34,909 nt of DNA from Magnetococcales bacterium. GTDB taxonomy: Bacteria; Pseudomonadota; Magnetococcia; Magnetococcales; DC0425bin3. Where the stretch lies: positions 7,871-42,779 of the forward strand of contig JADGBZ010000022.1 in NCBI GenBank assembly GCA_015231175.1, given 5' to 3'. The notes under the pieces were generated by a model that saw nothing but the letters and a program-made list of their open reading frames with translations, had not been told where the DNA came from and made no database searches. Within the stretch, counting starts at the first letter, position 1. The number at the start of each line of letters is the position of its first letter. A program made the position numbers and the translations under genes. Shown here piece after piece: positions 1 through 8,660 of the stretch.

Positions 1-1
1 T

Positions 2-123
2 CTGGCCATGGAGGAGCTGCCTGCCGAGACCGCAGCGGAAGTGGTGCCCGAAGGGGAAGAAGATCTTCTGGCCATGGAGGAGCTGCCTGCCGAGACCGCA
101 GCGGAAGTGGTGCCCGAAGGGGA
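2..123 (+). repeat. Two tandem 66-bp coding repeats
   Basis: Units start at 2 and 68 and appear identical until about base 123. Each encodes a 22-residue unit beginning LAMEELPAETAAEVVPEG. More copies may lie beyond the window edge. Confidence 0.9.
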
Positions 124-1435
124 TGTATTGCTGGAAGAGGAAGAAATGTTGGTTGCGGGGGAGCCGTCAGCCGAGGTTGCAGCCGAGGTCTCCCTTGCGG
201 TGGATGCGTTGGCCAGTGTTGAGGAGCTGTTGGCGGCGGAGGATTTGTCAGCCGAAGTTGTACCCGAGGCCGATGCACAGGCCGCCGAGGTTGCCTTGGC
301 AACGGAGGATTTGGGGGAAGAGAAGATCGACTTCCCGGGGACGGAGGATTTGGCGGCGGAGTTGTCTCCGGAGGCATCGCCATCGGAGGTGGATGCCCCG
401 TCGTTGCAAGTGGAGGCTGACGCAGAAGAAGAACCCCTTGAGTTGGGACTGGACTCCCTGGTTGCTGGACCTGCCGCAGAGGGCGCCGAGAGTGCTGGAG
501 AGCTGGATGAGGCTGCCCTTGCCGCAGAGGGCGCCGAGGGTGCCGGAGAGCTGGACGAGGCTGCCCTTGCCGCAGAGGACGCCGAGGGTGCTGGAGAGCT
601 GGACGAGGCTGCCCTTGCCGCAGAGGTCGCCGAGAGTGCTGGAGAGCTGGACGAGGCTGCCCTTGCTGCGGGGAGTGACGAGGCGGTCGTGGCGTTGGAC
701 GAAGCCGCGCTGGTCAAAGATGACACCGAAGGGTTGGTTGAAGAGGCTGTGGACGCAGCGGATGGGATGGATCTGGATCACCTCGATGACGAAAAAGAGG
801 ATGACGCCCTGTCGTTGTTGTCGCTTGACGGGCCGATTGAGGTGGATGGACCCGCAGTTCCCGAGACCCTGGCGGATGACCTGCCATTGACCGAGGATGA
901 ACTGGCCTCGGCTGAAGAGATTGCGGCGGTTCCACAGACGGGTGAGGATCCTCCCGATGTGCCGGAACAACTGGTTGCGGACAACCCCTTGACCCCGGAT
1001 GAACTGGCCTCGGCTGAAGAGACTCCGGCGGTTCCACAGACGGGTGAGGATCCTCCCGAGGTACCGGAACAAATGGTTGCGGACAACCCCTTGACCCCGG
1101 ATGAACTGGCTTCGGCTGAAGAGACTCCGGCGGTTCCACAGACGGGTGAGGATCCTCCCGAGGTACCGGAACAACTGGTTGCGGACAACCCCTTGACCCC
1201 GGATGAGCTGGCCTCGGCTGAAGCGGTTCAGGGTGGCAGGACGGATGGGGGGGCGCCCCTCGCCTCCCCCGATCTTGCTCCGGCGGCGTTGCGGGAAGCG
1301 TTTGGGGAACGGGTGGAACGCCTGGTTGAGGAGTTGGCCCGGACCATGCTTGAAGAGATGCTGCCCGGCATGTTGGAGGAGGCCATTCGCCACGAGATCA
1401 GGCAAATCCGGGGAGAGTCCTCCGGGGAGGGATGA
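2..1435 (+). CDS. Acidic tandem-repeat protein, PopZ/DUF2497-like C-terminus (5' partial)
   Basis: The reading frame is open at the left edge, so the true start probably lies outside the window; the first in-window ATG (base 8) sits inside a repeated unit and another ATG occurs at the same place in the next unit. The visible product is about 477 residues, extremely rich in Glu, Asp, Ala, Leu and Pro, and built of three kinds of tandem repeat (22, 16 and 34 residues). The last ~50 residues differ: a helical, repeat-free segment with the pattern LVEELARTMLEEMLPGMLEE followed by basic AIRHEIRQIR. This resembles the C-terminal oligomerisation region of PopZ/DUF2497 proteins, which in many Alphaproteobacteria are encoded just upstream of valS, as here. 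PopZ also has a long acidic, proline-containing disordered linker. I infer a PopZ-like polar scaffold; a FimV-like or other acidic structural protein is the alternative. No catalytic motif is seen. Confidence 0.6.
   Translation: MAMEELPAETAAEVVPEGEEDLLAMEELPAETAAEVVPEGDVLLEEEEMLVAGEPSAEVAAEVSLAVDALASVEELLAAEDLSAEVVPEADAQAAEVALATEDLGEEKIDFPGTEDLAAELSPEASPSEVDAPSLQVEADAEEEPLELGLDSLVAGPAAEGAESAGELDEAALAAEGAEGAGELDEAALAAEDAEGAGELDEAALAAEVAESAGELDEAALAAGSDEAVVALDEAALVKDDTEGLVEEAVDAADGMDLDHLDDEKEDDALSLLSLDGPIEVDGPAVPETLADDLPLTEDELASAEEIAAVPQTGEDPPDVPEQLVADNPLTPDELASAEETPAVPQTGEDPPEVPEQMVADNPLTPDELASAEETPAVPQTGEDPPEVPEQLVADNPLTPDELASAEAVQGGRTDGGAPLASPDLAPAALREAFGERVERLVEELARTMLEEMLPGMLEEAIRHEIRQIRGESSGEG
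473..669 (+). repeat. Four tandem 48-bp coding repeats
   Basis: Four near-identical units encode the 16-residue motif GAGELDEAALAAEGAE with minor changes. Differences are a few single bases, which suggests recent expansion by slippage or unequal recombination. Confidence 0.9.
857..1222 (+). repeat. Three and a half tandem 102-bp coding repeats
   Basis: The 34-residue unit begins VPEQLVADNPLTPDELASAE and ends VPQTGEDPPE. The first unit is divergent (VPETLADDLPLTEDELASAE), the next two are almost identical at DNA level, and the last is cut short before the C-terminal helical domain. Confidence 0.9.
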
Positions 1436-1525
1436 TTCCGTAACGCCCCGGGTGATGGGGGGCATCCCGGCGAAGAAGGTCAATTTGATTTCCGACAAGA
1501 TTTGAGATCATGACGATGGGTGACC

Positions 1526-4321
1526 ATGGCTGAAGAGCTGTCGAAAAGTTATGGACCGGCTGGTGTGGAACGGCACTGGAACGCGGTGTGGGAGGGCAGG
1601 GGATATTTTGCCCCGCGCTTGCAGGAGGGGAGGCAGGCGTATTGCATCATGATCCCGCCGCCCAATGTGACCGGCAGCCTGCACATGGGGCATGCCTTCC
1701 AGGACACCATCATGGATGCCCTGATCCGTTATCATCGCATGCGGGGGGATGCAACCCTCTGGCAGACGGGGACCGATCACGCCGGCATAGCGACCCAGAT
1801 GGTGGTGGAACGGCAATTGGAGGCCGAAGGAAAAACCCGCGACGATCTGGGCCGGGAGGAGTTTATCCGCCGGGTTTGGGAGTGGCGCAACACCTCCGGT
1901 GGGACCATCGTCCGCCAACTGCGGCGGCTGGGTGCATCCTGCGATTGGTCGCGGGAACGTTTCACCATGGACCCGGGGCTCTCCCGCGCCGTCACCGAGG
2001 TGTTTGTCCGGCTTTATGAAGAGGGATTGATCTATCGCGGCAAGCGCCTCGTCAACTGGGATCCGGTGCTGCTGACAGCTGTTTCGGATCTGGAAGTGGT
2101 TGCCGAGGAGGAGGATGGTCACCTGTGGCATATGCGTTATCCCCTGGCGGATGGTTCCGGTCATCTGGTGGTTGCGACCACCCGGCCAGAGACCATGCTG
2201 GGCGATACGGCGGTGGCCGTTCATCCTGAGGATACCCGATATCAGCATTGGGTTGGCCGGAAGGTGCGTCTCCCCCTGGTCGAGAGGGAAATTCCCATCA
2301 TTGCCGATGCCTACGTGGACCCGGCGTTTGGCACCGGGTGCGTCAAGATTACGCCGGCCCATGACTTCAATGACTATGCCATGGGTGAGCGGCATGGTTT
2401 GGAAAAAATCAACATTCTGACCGACCACGCGACGCTCAATGATGCGGTGCCCCCGGCTTATCGGGGGTTGGATCGGTTTGTGGCCCGTACCCGGGTGGTG
2501 GCGGACCTGGAGGCGCAGGGCCTGTTGGCGAAGGTGGAACCCCATCGGCTGATGGTCCCGCGTGGCGACCGGAGCAAGGCGGTGGTGGAGCCCTATCTGA
2601 CCGATCAATGGTTTGTGAAAAGCGCTCCCTTGGCGGAGGAGGCGATCCGCGTGGTGGAGACAGGCCGTGTCCGTTTTGTGCCGGCCAACTGGGAAAAGAC
2701 CTACTTCGAGTGGATGCGCAACATCCAGGATTGGTGCATCTCCCGACAAATCTGGTGGGGTCATCGCATTCCGGCGTGGTATGGCCCGGATGGCCGGATT
2801 TTTGTTGGTCGCAGCGAGGAAGAGGTGAACGCTGCGGCGGCGCACCACTACGGCGAACCCAGTCCTCTGACCCAGGATCCGGACGTTCTTGACACCTGGT
2901 TCTCCTCGGCGTTATGGCCCTTTTCGACCCTTGGCTGGCCGGAACGGACACCGGAGCTGGCGCGGTTTTATCCAACCCAGGTGTTGGTGACCGGATTTGA
3001 CATCATTTTCTTCTGGGTGGCCCGGATGATCATGATGGGACTCAAGTTTGCGGGGGATGTGCCGTTCCATGAGGTGTATATTCATGGCCTGATCCGTGAC
3101 GGAGAAGGTCAGAAAATGAGCAAATCCAAAGGCAACATCCTGGATCCGCTGGATCTGATCGACGGCATTGGCCTGGAAGATCTGGTGACCAAACGGACCC
3201 GTGACATGATGCAGCCCCATTTGGCCAAAAAGATCGAGGCGGCTACCCGACAGGATTTTCCGCAGGGCATTCCCCCCTTCGGCACCGACGCTCTGCGCTT
3301 CACCATGGCCAGCCTGGCCACCCAGGGGCGTGATGTCAAATTTGACCTGGGACGCATCGAAGGGTATCGAAACTTTTGCAACAAATTATGGAATGCCAGC
3401 CGCTTCGTGTTGATGAACACTGCCGGGCGGGCGTGCCTTCCGGACGAGAGGAGATTGCCGTTTTCAGTCGCTGATCGCTGGATCGCGTCGCACCTCCAGC
3501 ACTTGATTCGAGACACCGGACGGGCCTTGCTGGAGTATCGGATCAACGATGCGGCCCATGCTCTCTATCAATTTTTGTGGGGTCACTATTGCGATTGGTA
3601 TCTGGAACTGGTCAAGCCGCTTCTGTATGGAGCCCATGCAGAAGAAGAGAATCGGTTGGCTGTTCGCTTCACCATGCTGGATGTGTTGGAGACCGCTTTG
3701 CGGTTGCTCCACCCATTGATGCCGTTCATCACCGAGGAGTTGTGGCAAAAAGTGGCCCCCGGAGTGGGGCGTCTGGGCGAGACCATCATGCTGGCTCCCT
3801 GGCCGGAGGTGGATCCGGCGCGGCAGGATCCGGAAGCGGAGCAGGAGATGGGGTGGGTGATGGCTTTCATCACGGCGGTCCGCACCATCCGCGCCGAGAT
3901 GGATCTCTCCCCCGGGCAGCCATTGGCGGTGGCGGTCGCTGGTGAGCCGTGGGCGGTGGCGTTGCTGCAACGGCACCAAGAGGTGATCCACGCCTTGGCG
4001 CGGATCTCGGAGTGGCGGGTGTTGACGGATGCAGCGCCTACAGGGTGTGCCACTGGTGTCGTTCAGGGATTGCGTTTGTTCATCCCTCTGGCCGGAATCA
4101 TCGACCTGGACGCCGAAGAGTCCCGCCTGGAAAAAGCCATCGGCAGGGTGGAAGGTGATCTCCAGCGTGTTCTTGGCAAACTGGGGAATGAAAATTTTCT
4201 CGCCAAGGCCAAACCCGACATCATCGACAAGGAACGTCACAAACAGCGTACCATGGAGGAGCAACGCCAGGGGTTGGCCGAAGCATTGGAACGAATTCGT
4301 GCCCTGAGGAGGGAACAATGA
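1526..4321 (+). CDS. valS: Valyl-tRNA synthetase
   Basis: Cytoplasmic class I aminoacyl-tRNA synthetase that charges tRNA-Val. The 931-residue length is normal for ValS. The nucleotide-binding HIGH motif appears as HMGH at residues 53-56 after PPNVTGSL, and KMSKS is at 530-534 ([10 protein letters not shown]). The CP1 editing domain lies between them ([24 protein letters not shown]), followed by the anticodon-binding domain with [10 protein letters not shown] and a C-terminal coiled coil of about 65 residues ([12 protein letters not shown] onward), a ValS hallmark. I chose ATG 1526 ([11 protein letters not shown]); an in-frame GTG at 1520 would add two residues, and neither has a strong Shine-Dalgarno sequence. 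The stop overlaps the nadC start in an ATGA junction, so the two are probably co-transcribed and translationally coupled. Confidence 0.98.
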   Translation: MAEELSKSYGPAGVERHWNAVWEGRGYFAPRLQEGRQAYCIMIPPPNVTGSLHMGHAFQDTIMDALIRYHRMRGDATLWQTGTDHAGIATQMVVERQLEAEGKTRDDLGREEFIRRVWEWRNTSGGTIVRQLRRLGASCDWSRERFTMDPGLSRAVTEVFVRLYEEGLIYRGKRLVNWDPVLLTAVSDLEVVAEEEDGHLWHMRYPLADGSGHLVVATTRPETMLGDTAVAVHPEDTRYQHWVGRKVRLPLVEREIPIIADAYVDPAFGTGCVKITPAHDFNDYAMGERHGLEKINILTDHATLNDAVPPAYRGLDRFVARTRVVADLEAQGLLAKVEPHRLMVPRGDRSKAVVEPYLTDQWFVKSAPLAEEAIRVVETGRVRFVPANWEKTYFEWMRNIQDWCISRQIWWGHRIPAWYGPDGRIFVGRSEEEVNAAAAHHYGEPSPLTQDPDVLDTWFSSALWPFSTLGWPERTPELARFYPTQVLVTGFDIIFFWVARMIMMGLKFAGDVPFHEVYIHGLIRDGEGQKMSKSKGNILDPLDLIDGIGLEDLVTKRTRDMMQPHLAKKIEAATRQDFPQGIPPFGTDALRFTMASLATQGRDVKFDLGRIEGYRNFCNKLWNASRFVLMNTAGRACLPDERRLPFSVADRWIASHLQHLIRDTGRALLEYRINDAAHALYQFLWGHYCDWYLELVKPLLYGAHAEEENRLAVRFTMLDVLETALRLLHPLMPFITEELWQKVAPGVGRLGETIMLAPWPEVDPARQDPEAEQEMGWVMAFITAVRTIRAEMDLSPGQPLAVAVAGEPWAVALLQRHQEVIHALARISEWRVLTDAAPTGCATGVVQGLRLFIPLAGIIDLDAEESRLEKAIGRVEGDLQRVLGKLGNENFLAKAKPDIIDKERHKQRTMEEQRQGLAEALERIRALRREQ

Positions 4322-5154
4322 CATTTCCCTGGTTGGACATCGTCAGGAGTGCCCTGGCCGAAGACGTGGGACGGGGTGATGTGACCACCAATGCGCTCCT
4401 GGGAGCAGGGCAGGGGGTCAAGGCCAAACTGGTGGCCCGCGAGGATCTCGTCGTTTGTGGCCTCTCCGTTATGGATGAGGTCTTCCGACTGGTGGATCCC
4501 CGGGTGCGCATGCTGCCCACCATCCAGGAGGGGTTTGGGGCCATGGCCGGCAACACCATCTGCACGATTCAGGGACCGGCCCGGGGCATTTTGACCGGGG
4601 AGCGGGTGGCGCTCAATTTTTTCCAACATTTGTCCGGCGTCGCCACGCTGACCCGCCAATATGTCGAACGTGTGTCGGGCACCGATGCCCGTATCGTGGA
4701 TACCCGCAAGACTGTGCCGGGTCTGCGTCTGATGCAGAAGTATGCCGTTCGGGTGGGCGGTGGTCACAACCATCGCATGGGTCTTGACGATGGTGTCCTC
4801 ATCAAGGAAAACCATATTGCCCTTGCCGGTGGATTGAAGGCGGCTGTGGAACAGGTGCGCGCCACGGTCCACCATTTGCTGCGCATCCAGGTGGAGTGCG
4901 AAACCTTGGAGCAGGTGCAAGAGAGCCTGGATGTGGGCGTGCATGCCGTTTTACTTGACAACATGGACCTGCCCACCATCGCCAGGGCGGTGCAACTGGT
5001 GAGAGGCCAGGCGTTGGTCGAAGCCAGCGGCAACATGACCCTGGAGAAGGTGAGGGCCGTGGCGGAAACCGGGGTCGATCTGATATCCGTCGGCGCCATC
5101 ACGCGCAGCGCCACCAGCCGGGATGTCTCCCTGCTCATCGATGACGATGTCTGA
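4318..5154 (+). CDS. nadC: Nicotinate-nucleotide pyrophosphorylase (carboxylating)
   Basis: Quinolinate phosphoribosyltransferase: converts quinolinate and PRPP to nicotinate mononucleotide, CO2 and pyrophosphate in de novo NAD synthesis. The 278-residue length fits. Visible family motifs are [12 protein letters not shown] near the N-terminus, [10 protein letters not shown], the substrate-binding [20 protein letters not shown] with HNHRMGL, the ENH(I) segment, LLDNMD, and the C-terminal [11 protein letters not shown] and SVGAIT. The start overlaps the end of valS by four bases. The 3' end overlaps the birA start by eight bases, giving a tight valS-nadC-birA run. nadC-birA adjacency is common in bacteria. 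Confidence 0.98.
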   Translation: MTFPWLDIVRSALAEDVGRGDVTTNALLGAGQGVKAKLVAREDLVVCGLSVMDEVFRLVDPRVRMLPTIQEGFGAMAGNTICTIQGPARGILTGERVALNFFQHLSGVATLTRQYVERVSGTDARIVDTRKTVPGLRLMQKYAVRVGGGHNHRMGLDDGVLIKENHIALAGGLKAAVEQVRATVHHLLRIQVECETLEQVQESLDVGVHAVLLDNMDLPTIARAVQLVRGQALVEASGNMTLEKVRAVAETGVDLISVGAITRSATSRDVSLLIDDDV

Positions 5155-6151
5155 ACTTTTGACAGCTCTACGCCTGGCGCGTGGATCCTCCTTGTCGGGA
5201 AAAAATTTGGGGGAGAGGTTGGGCATCTCCCGGGCCGCCATCTGGAAGCGGATCCGGGCTCTCAACCGGAACGGGTATGTCGTCGAGGCCAGACGTGGCA
5301 TGGGGTATCGCCTGGTGCGTGAACCGGATGTGTTGACCTGGGAAGCGGTGGCTCCCCTGCTGCCGGAGGGCCTGTTTCAGGCTGATCGCTACCACTATCT
5401 GGCGGAGGTTGGATCGAGCAACGAGGAGGTCGTCACCCGGGCGCGACAGGGAGCCCCGGAGGGCACGGTCGTGGTGGCGGAAAGCCAGACCCATGGCCGG
5501 GGTCGCCTGGGCCGGCGCTGGAACTCCCCACCGGGGATGAATCTCTATTTCTCCTGCCTGTTGCGTCCCGACATGAGTCCCAATCGGACGTTTCAGTTGA
5601 CTCTTCTGGCAGGGTTGGCGCTGGCCGAGGCGGTGCAGGAGGCTGGATTTGCCGAGGCGACCATCAAGTGGCCCAACGATTTGTTGTTGCGCGGTCGCAA
5701 ATTGGCCGGGATCCTGACAGAGATGAGCGCCGAGATGGACCGGGTTCACTATGTTGTGGTCGGCGTTGGTTTGAATGTTCATCTTACGACAGCGGCGCTT
5801 CCATCCGAGTTGCGTGATATCGCCATCGGTTTGGCCGATGTCTACGCTGCGTCCAGTGTGCCGGGGGGGGGTGCGGCGCCCGCGCCTCCGTTGCGTCGGA
5901 ATCTGCTGGTTGGATTTTTGGGTCGATTTCAGGAGTGGTACCAGCGCTATCGGGAGAGGGGTTTTGGCGTGGTGCGGGAGGCCTGGATGGAAAGGGCGCG
6001 TATCCAGGATCGCCGGGTCACCGTCCACTTGTTGAAGGAGACCTTCACCGGCACGGCCCTGGAGATGGACCCGGACGGATTTCTCCTGGTGAGATGCGAT
6101 GAGGATCAGACAATCCGCCGCGTGGTGGCAGGTGATGTGGCCATGGTGTGA
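5147..6151 (+). CDS. birA: Bifunctional biotin-protein ligase / biotin repressor
   Basis: Activates biotin with ATP and transfers it to the acceptor lysine of biotin carboxyl carrier proteins. The N-terminal ~65 residues form a winged helix-turn-helix (LGERLGISRAAIWKRIRAL, then YVVEARRGMGYRL), so the protein may also repress biotin genes. The catalytic domain shows SNEEV, the ATP/biotin-binding GRGRLGRRW, MNLYFSCLLRP, KWPNDLLL and the C-terminal SH3-like region ending RRVVAGDVAMV. In-frame start candidates are 5123, 5141 and 5147; 5147 ([11 protein letters not shown]) was chosen because it gives the usual N-terminus with minimal overlap with nadC. Length about 334 residues. birA followed by coaX is a recurrent pairing. 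Confidence 0.95.
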   Translation: MSELLTALRLARGSSLSGKNLGERLGISRAAIWKRIRALNRNGYVVEARRGMGYRLVREPDVLTWEAVAPLLPEGLFQADRYHYLAEVGSSNEEVVTRARQGAPEGTVVVAESQTHGRGRLGRRWNSPPGMNLYFSCLLRPDMSPNRTFQLTLLAGLALAEAVQEAGFAEATIKWPNDLLLRGRKLAGILTEMSAEMDRVHYVVVGVGLNVHLTTAALPSELRDIAIGLADVYAASSVPGGGAAPAPPLRRNLLVGFLGRFQEWYQRYRERGFGVVREAWMERARIQDRRVTVHLLKETFTGTALEMDPDGFLLVRCDEDQTIRRVVAGDVAMV

Positions 6152-6254
6152 GGCTGCCACCTCATCCGATAAAATATACGCTTGAGTTGTGGTCAGGGAG
6201 TGTCGAAGAGACTTCAGGTATATGGACCCTGTGGGAAAGAGTGGAGCGCGGACC

Positions 6255-7022
6255 ATGTTGCTGGTGGTGGATGTCGGAAATACTCATATCGTCTGGGGTG
6301 TGTACGAACGGGAAGATCTGGTTCGACATTGGCGGGTCTCCACCCGGGTGGAGTGCACCGGCGATGAGTATGGTTTCTTGATCGCTAACCTGTTCAGCTC
6401 TTCCGGCATGGATCGGAGTGCCGTGGAGGGGGTGATCATCTCAAGCGTGGTCCCCCCGGTGCAGTCGGCCCTGGTACGTGCCGTGCGCCGCTATTTGGGG
6501 TTGACGCCGCTGATCGTTGGTCCAGGCTTGAAAACAGGCATCTCCATCCGCTACGACAACCCCAAGGAGGTGGGTGCGGATCGGGTTGTCAATGCGGTGG
6601 CGGCCTTCCACATGTTGCAGCAACCCGCCGTGGTGGTGGATTTTGGTACGGCCACCACCTTCGACCTGGTAGGCCCCAAGGGGGAGTACCTGGGTGGCGC
6701 GATAGCCCCGGGTTTGGGTCTGGCCATGGATGCCCTGTTCGAACGGACCGCCAAACTGCCCCGCATCGAGTTGGCCCAGCCATCCGTGGTCATTGGCCGG
6801 GATACGGTCAGTTCCATGCAGTCCGGTCTTTATTGGGGGTATGTCGGATTGGTGGATGGATTGATCGAGCGCATGGAGGAAGAGTCCGGTTTCAAGCCGT
6901 TGCGGGTGTTGGCGACGGGGGGGTTGGCGCGGTTGATTGCCCAAAACAGCCGCCGTGTCGAGATTGTCGATGAGTTTCTGACCTTGACCGGGTTGCGTAT
7001 TCTCTACGAAAGAAATCGGTAG
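6255..7022 (+). CDS. coaX: Type III pantothenate kinase
   Basis: Phosphorylates pantothenate, the first step of coenzyme A synthesis; type III enzymes belong to the ASKHA fold superfamily. The protein starts [15 protein letters not shown], containing the N-terminal phosphate-binding DVGNT motif. Further motifs are [44 protein letters not shown] and ATGGLA. Length of 255 residues is typical. The frame is open further upstream (to 6189), but the ATG at 6255 puts the DVGNT motif at the position normal for the family. The next gene begins nine bases after its stop. Confidence 0.96.
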   Translation: MLLVVDVGNTHIVWGVYEREDLVRHWRVSTRVECTGDEYGFLIANLFSSSGMDRSAVEGVIISSVVPPVQSALVRAVRRYLGLTPLIVGPGLKTGISIRYDNPKEVGADRVVNAVAAFHMLQQPAVVVDFGTATTFDLVGPKGEYLGGAIAPGLGLAMDALFERTAKLPRIELAQPSVVIGRDTVSSMQSGLYWGYVGLVDGLIERMEEESGFKPLRVLATGGLARLIAQNSRRVEIVDEFLTLTGLRILYERNR

Positions 7023-7030
7023 GGGGTATC

Positions 7031-7948
7031 ATGATGCGAGCCATGACAGCCACCATGGACCAGTCGGGCGCCTCTGGCCTGCCGTCGGTCGTCCTTCGTT
7101 TCGGACCTTTGGCTTTGGTGGTTTTGCTCTCGTTGCTGAATCTTTACCTGCTCCTGGTTTCCCTGAAACAACCGGAAGTGAAACTCTGGACCGGTCCGCT
7201 CATGACGGGCAAGGTGCTTCCTCTCCAGGTCAAATCGGCTGAGATGGCTGGCAAGGATACCAAGCAGGAGCACTCCCCTGCTGCCGAGACGCACCAAAAG
7301 AAGGAAAAAGTCGTCGAAAAGCCGCCTGCGGCCCAGTTGCACGCCGTATCCAAGCCCGTTGTCGCCCATCCCGAAACCAAAAAGCCGACTTCCACCCCTG
7401 CGGTGGCTGCCGCTCCGGAACCCGTTGCGGCTGTCGGTACTGCCCCGGATGGCAGCGGCTACTACGTACAGGCTGGCAGCTTCTCCCTGCGCAAGGGCGC
7501 TGACAGTCTGTCGGCGCGTTTGCAAACCAGGGGGTTGCGTCCCCGCACTTTGCATCAGACGGATATGGTGTTGGTCAACAACGTGCAGGCCGGTCCCTAT
7601 CGGGTTTTTGCGGAAGCCAAAGAGGCGGAGATCAAGTTGCGTTCGGCGGGCATCATGGCCAAGACCGATAACACCTGGGAAGGGTACATCATTTCGATCA
7701 GCCGGGATGTCCAGCTTGGCGGTGCCATCGACAGCATGGGCCATGCTGAAAAATTGGGTGTGAGGCCCTTGCGCGTCATCAAAGTGGAAGATGCCCTGAA
7801 ATTTTATAAGGTGATCCTCGGACCCTATAAAACCGAAAAGGACGCCAAAGAGATGAGTGCAACCTTGGCAGAGTCGGGCCTGGCTGTGCCCTTGATCAAA
7901 AAGTGGGAAGGCAGTGGAGAAATGGCACAAAAGGATTCCGAGGGTTGA
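7031..7948 (+). CDS. Membrane-anchored SPOR-domain protein
   Basis: A 305-residue protein with a short cytoplasmic N-terminus and one hydrophobic segment (about residues 25-47, VVLRFGPLALVVLLSLLNLY). A Lys/Pro/Ala-rich linker and a periplasmic SPOR domain starting GYYVQAGSFSLRKGADSL (about 137-210) follow. A second SPOR-like segment occurs near the C-terminus (KFYKVILGPYKTEKDAKEM, about 258-295). SPOR domains bind denuded septal peptidoglycan in division proteins such as FtsN, DedD and DamX. Topology and layout suggest a division or cell-wall role. A strong AGGGGG Shine-Dalgarno precedes the start; a second ATG lies at the next codon. It closes the valS-coaX gene run, followed by a tRNA gene. 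Confidence 0.85.
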   Translation: MMRAMTATMDQSGASGLPSVVLRFGPLALVVLLSLLNLYLLLVSLKQPEVKLWTGPLMTGKVLPLQVKSAEMAGKDTKQEHSPAAETHQKKEKVVEKPPAAQLHAVSKPVVAHPETKKPTSTPAVAAAPEPVAAVGTAPDGSGYYVQAGSFSLRKGADSLSARLQTRGLRPRTLHQTDMVLVNNVQAGPYRVFAEAKEAEIKLRSAGIMAKTDNTWEGYIISISRDVQLGGAIDSMGHAEKLGVRPLRVIKVEDALKFYKVILGPYKTEKDAKEMSATLAESGLAVPLIKKWEGSGEMAQKDSEG

Positions 7949-7990
7949 CTCTTCCGGGGTTGCAGGTAGAATCACCTGCGCTGGCGGTGT

Positions 7991-8067
7991 GGCGGGGTAG
8001 CTCAGCTGGTCAGAGCAACGGATTCATAATCCGGAGGTCGGGGGTTCAAGTCCCCCCCTCGCTACCA
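7991..8067 (+). tRNA. tRNA-Met (CAT), elongator type
   Basis: A 77-base cloverleaf with encoded CCA end. The acceptor strand GGCGGGG pairs with CCUCGCU (with G-U pairs, including the terminal pair). D-arm region GCTCAGCTGGTCAGAGC, anticodon CAT at 8025-8027 in loop TTCATAA, and T-arm GGGGGTTCAAGTCCCCC are all present. The body resembles elongator tRNA-Met; a lysidine-modified tRNA-Ile2 also carries CAT and is the alternative. The outermost anticodon-stem pair appears as A-G. Confidence 0.93.
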
Positions 8068-8085
8068 GATAAAGTAGGGAGTTAT

Positions 8086-8114
8086 GGCCACTTACTGAGT
8101 GGCCGTTTTTGTTT
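8086..8114 (+). terminator. Rho-independent terminator after tRNA-Met
   Basis: A stem GGCCACT/AGTGGCC (8086-8092 with 8098-8104), loop TACTG, then GTTTTTGTTT. It lies 18 bases after the tRNA and probably ends the tRNA transcript. Confidence 0.8.
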
Positions 8115-8660
8115 GGCCGAGGTAAGCTTGCCTGCGCGGCCTCACCCTGCACAGCTTCCAGACCTTGCTCCATAGTGTGGAATCCCTGGCCTGCAACCGT
8201 TGTCAGATGCTGCCAGAACCGGAAGGTTTTTGGTCTCTGTTGCGTTCACGGCTCAGGCCACATCGGAGCATATCACAGGAGAAGTTACCGATATATTTGG
8301 GGTTTTTCGAGTTTATCCATAACGTGAGAATGCGGGGCAAGCGGGTACTGCATTCCCTGTTGGATCTCCTGATGCGATAAGCACCGGAATCCCTGTTGAG
8401 CCTTTCAAAAAATGGGTCAGCGGCACGCCGTTTTACCTGCAATGACCTCGGATTGTCGCTAAAATGGATTCCAAATGGTGGGATGTGCGGGTATCATGGG
8501 CGGAGTTCGGGTGGTTCCGCCCGAATATGCCGAACATTTGGCCTTCTCCCCGATATCGCTTGGCTGTCACGACGCTGATACATCTTTCAGGCGCTATCTG
8601 CGCCATCTTCCGGCTCGGAATGGATGCACGGAGCCGCTGGAATCAAAGAGATCGACAACC
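8115..8660. other. Gene-poor intergenic stretch
   Basis: About 550 bases between the tRNA terminator and the HD-GYP gene. Apart from the possible transposase remnant listed separately I see no convincing gene, repeat or riboswitch. The HD-GYP frame stays open upstream of 8661 to 8475, but that extension does not look protein-like for the family and is not adopted. Confidence 0.5.
8204..8380 (+). pseudogene. Probable 3' remnant of a transposase gene
   Basis: The + frame reads EGFWSLLRSRLRPHRSISQE, then KLPIYLGFFEFIHNVRMRGK and ends at a TAA at 8378. This looks like the extreme C-terminus of DDE-type transposases, where the final catalytic Glu precedes a Phe-Trp and a LYLxFFEFxHNxR-type segment. 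No upstream catalytic domain, no start with a ribosome binding site and no inverted repeats were found, so I treat it as a decayed fragment. The family assignment is from pattern memory only. It sits just downstream of a tRNA gene. Confidence 0.4.

Noticed and set aside
248-1498. Long (416-codon) open frame antisense to the acidic repeat gene
   Set aside because: It exists because the repeat gene has strongly biased codons that leave the opposite strand free of stops; its translation only mirrors the repeats and matches no family.
3464-4324. Antisense open frames across valS and other GC-rich genes
   Set aside because: Shadow frames opposite well-identified genes, with no family features and no ribosome binding sites.
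8475-8660. Upstream extension of the HD-GYP reading frame
   Set aside because: The added residues are unlike the family, and ATG 8661 starts exactly at the DUF3391-like region.
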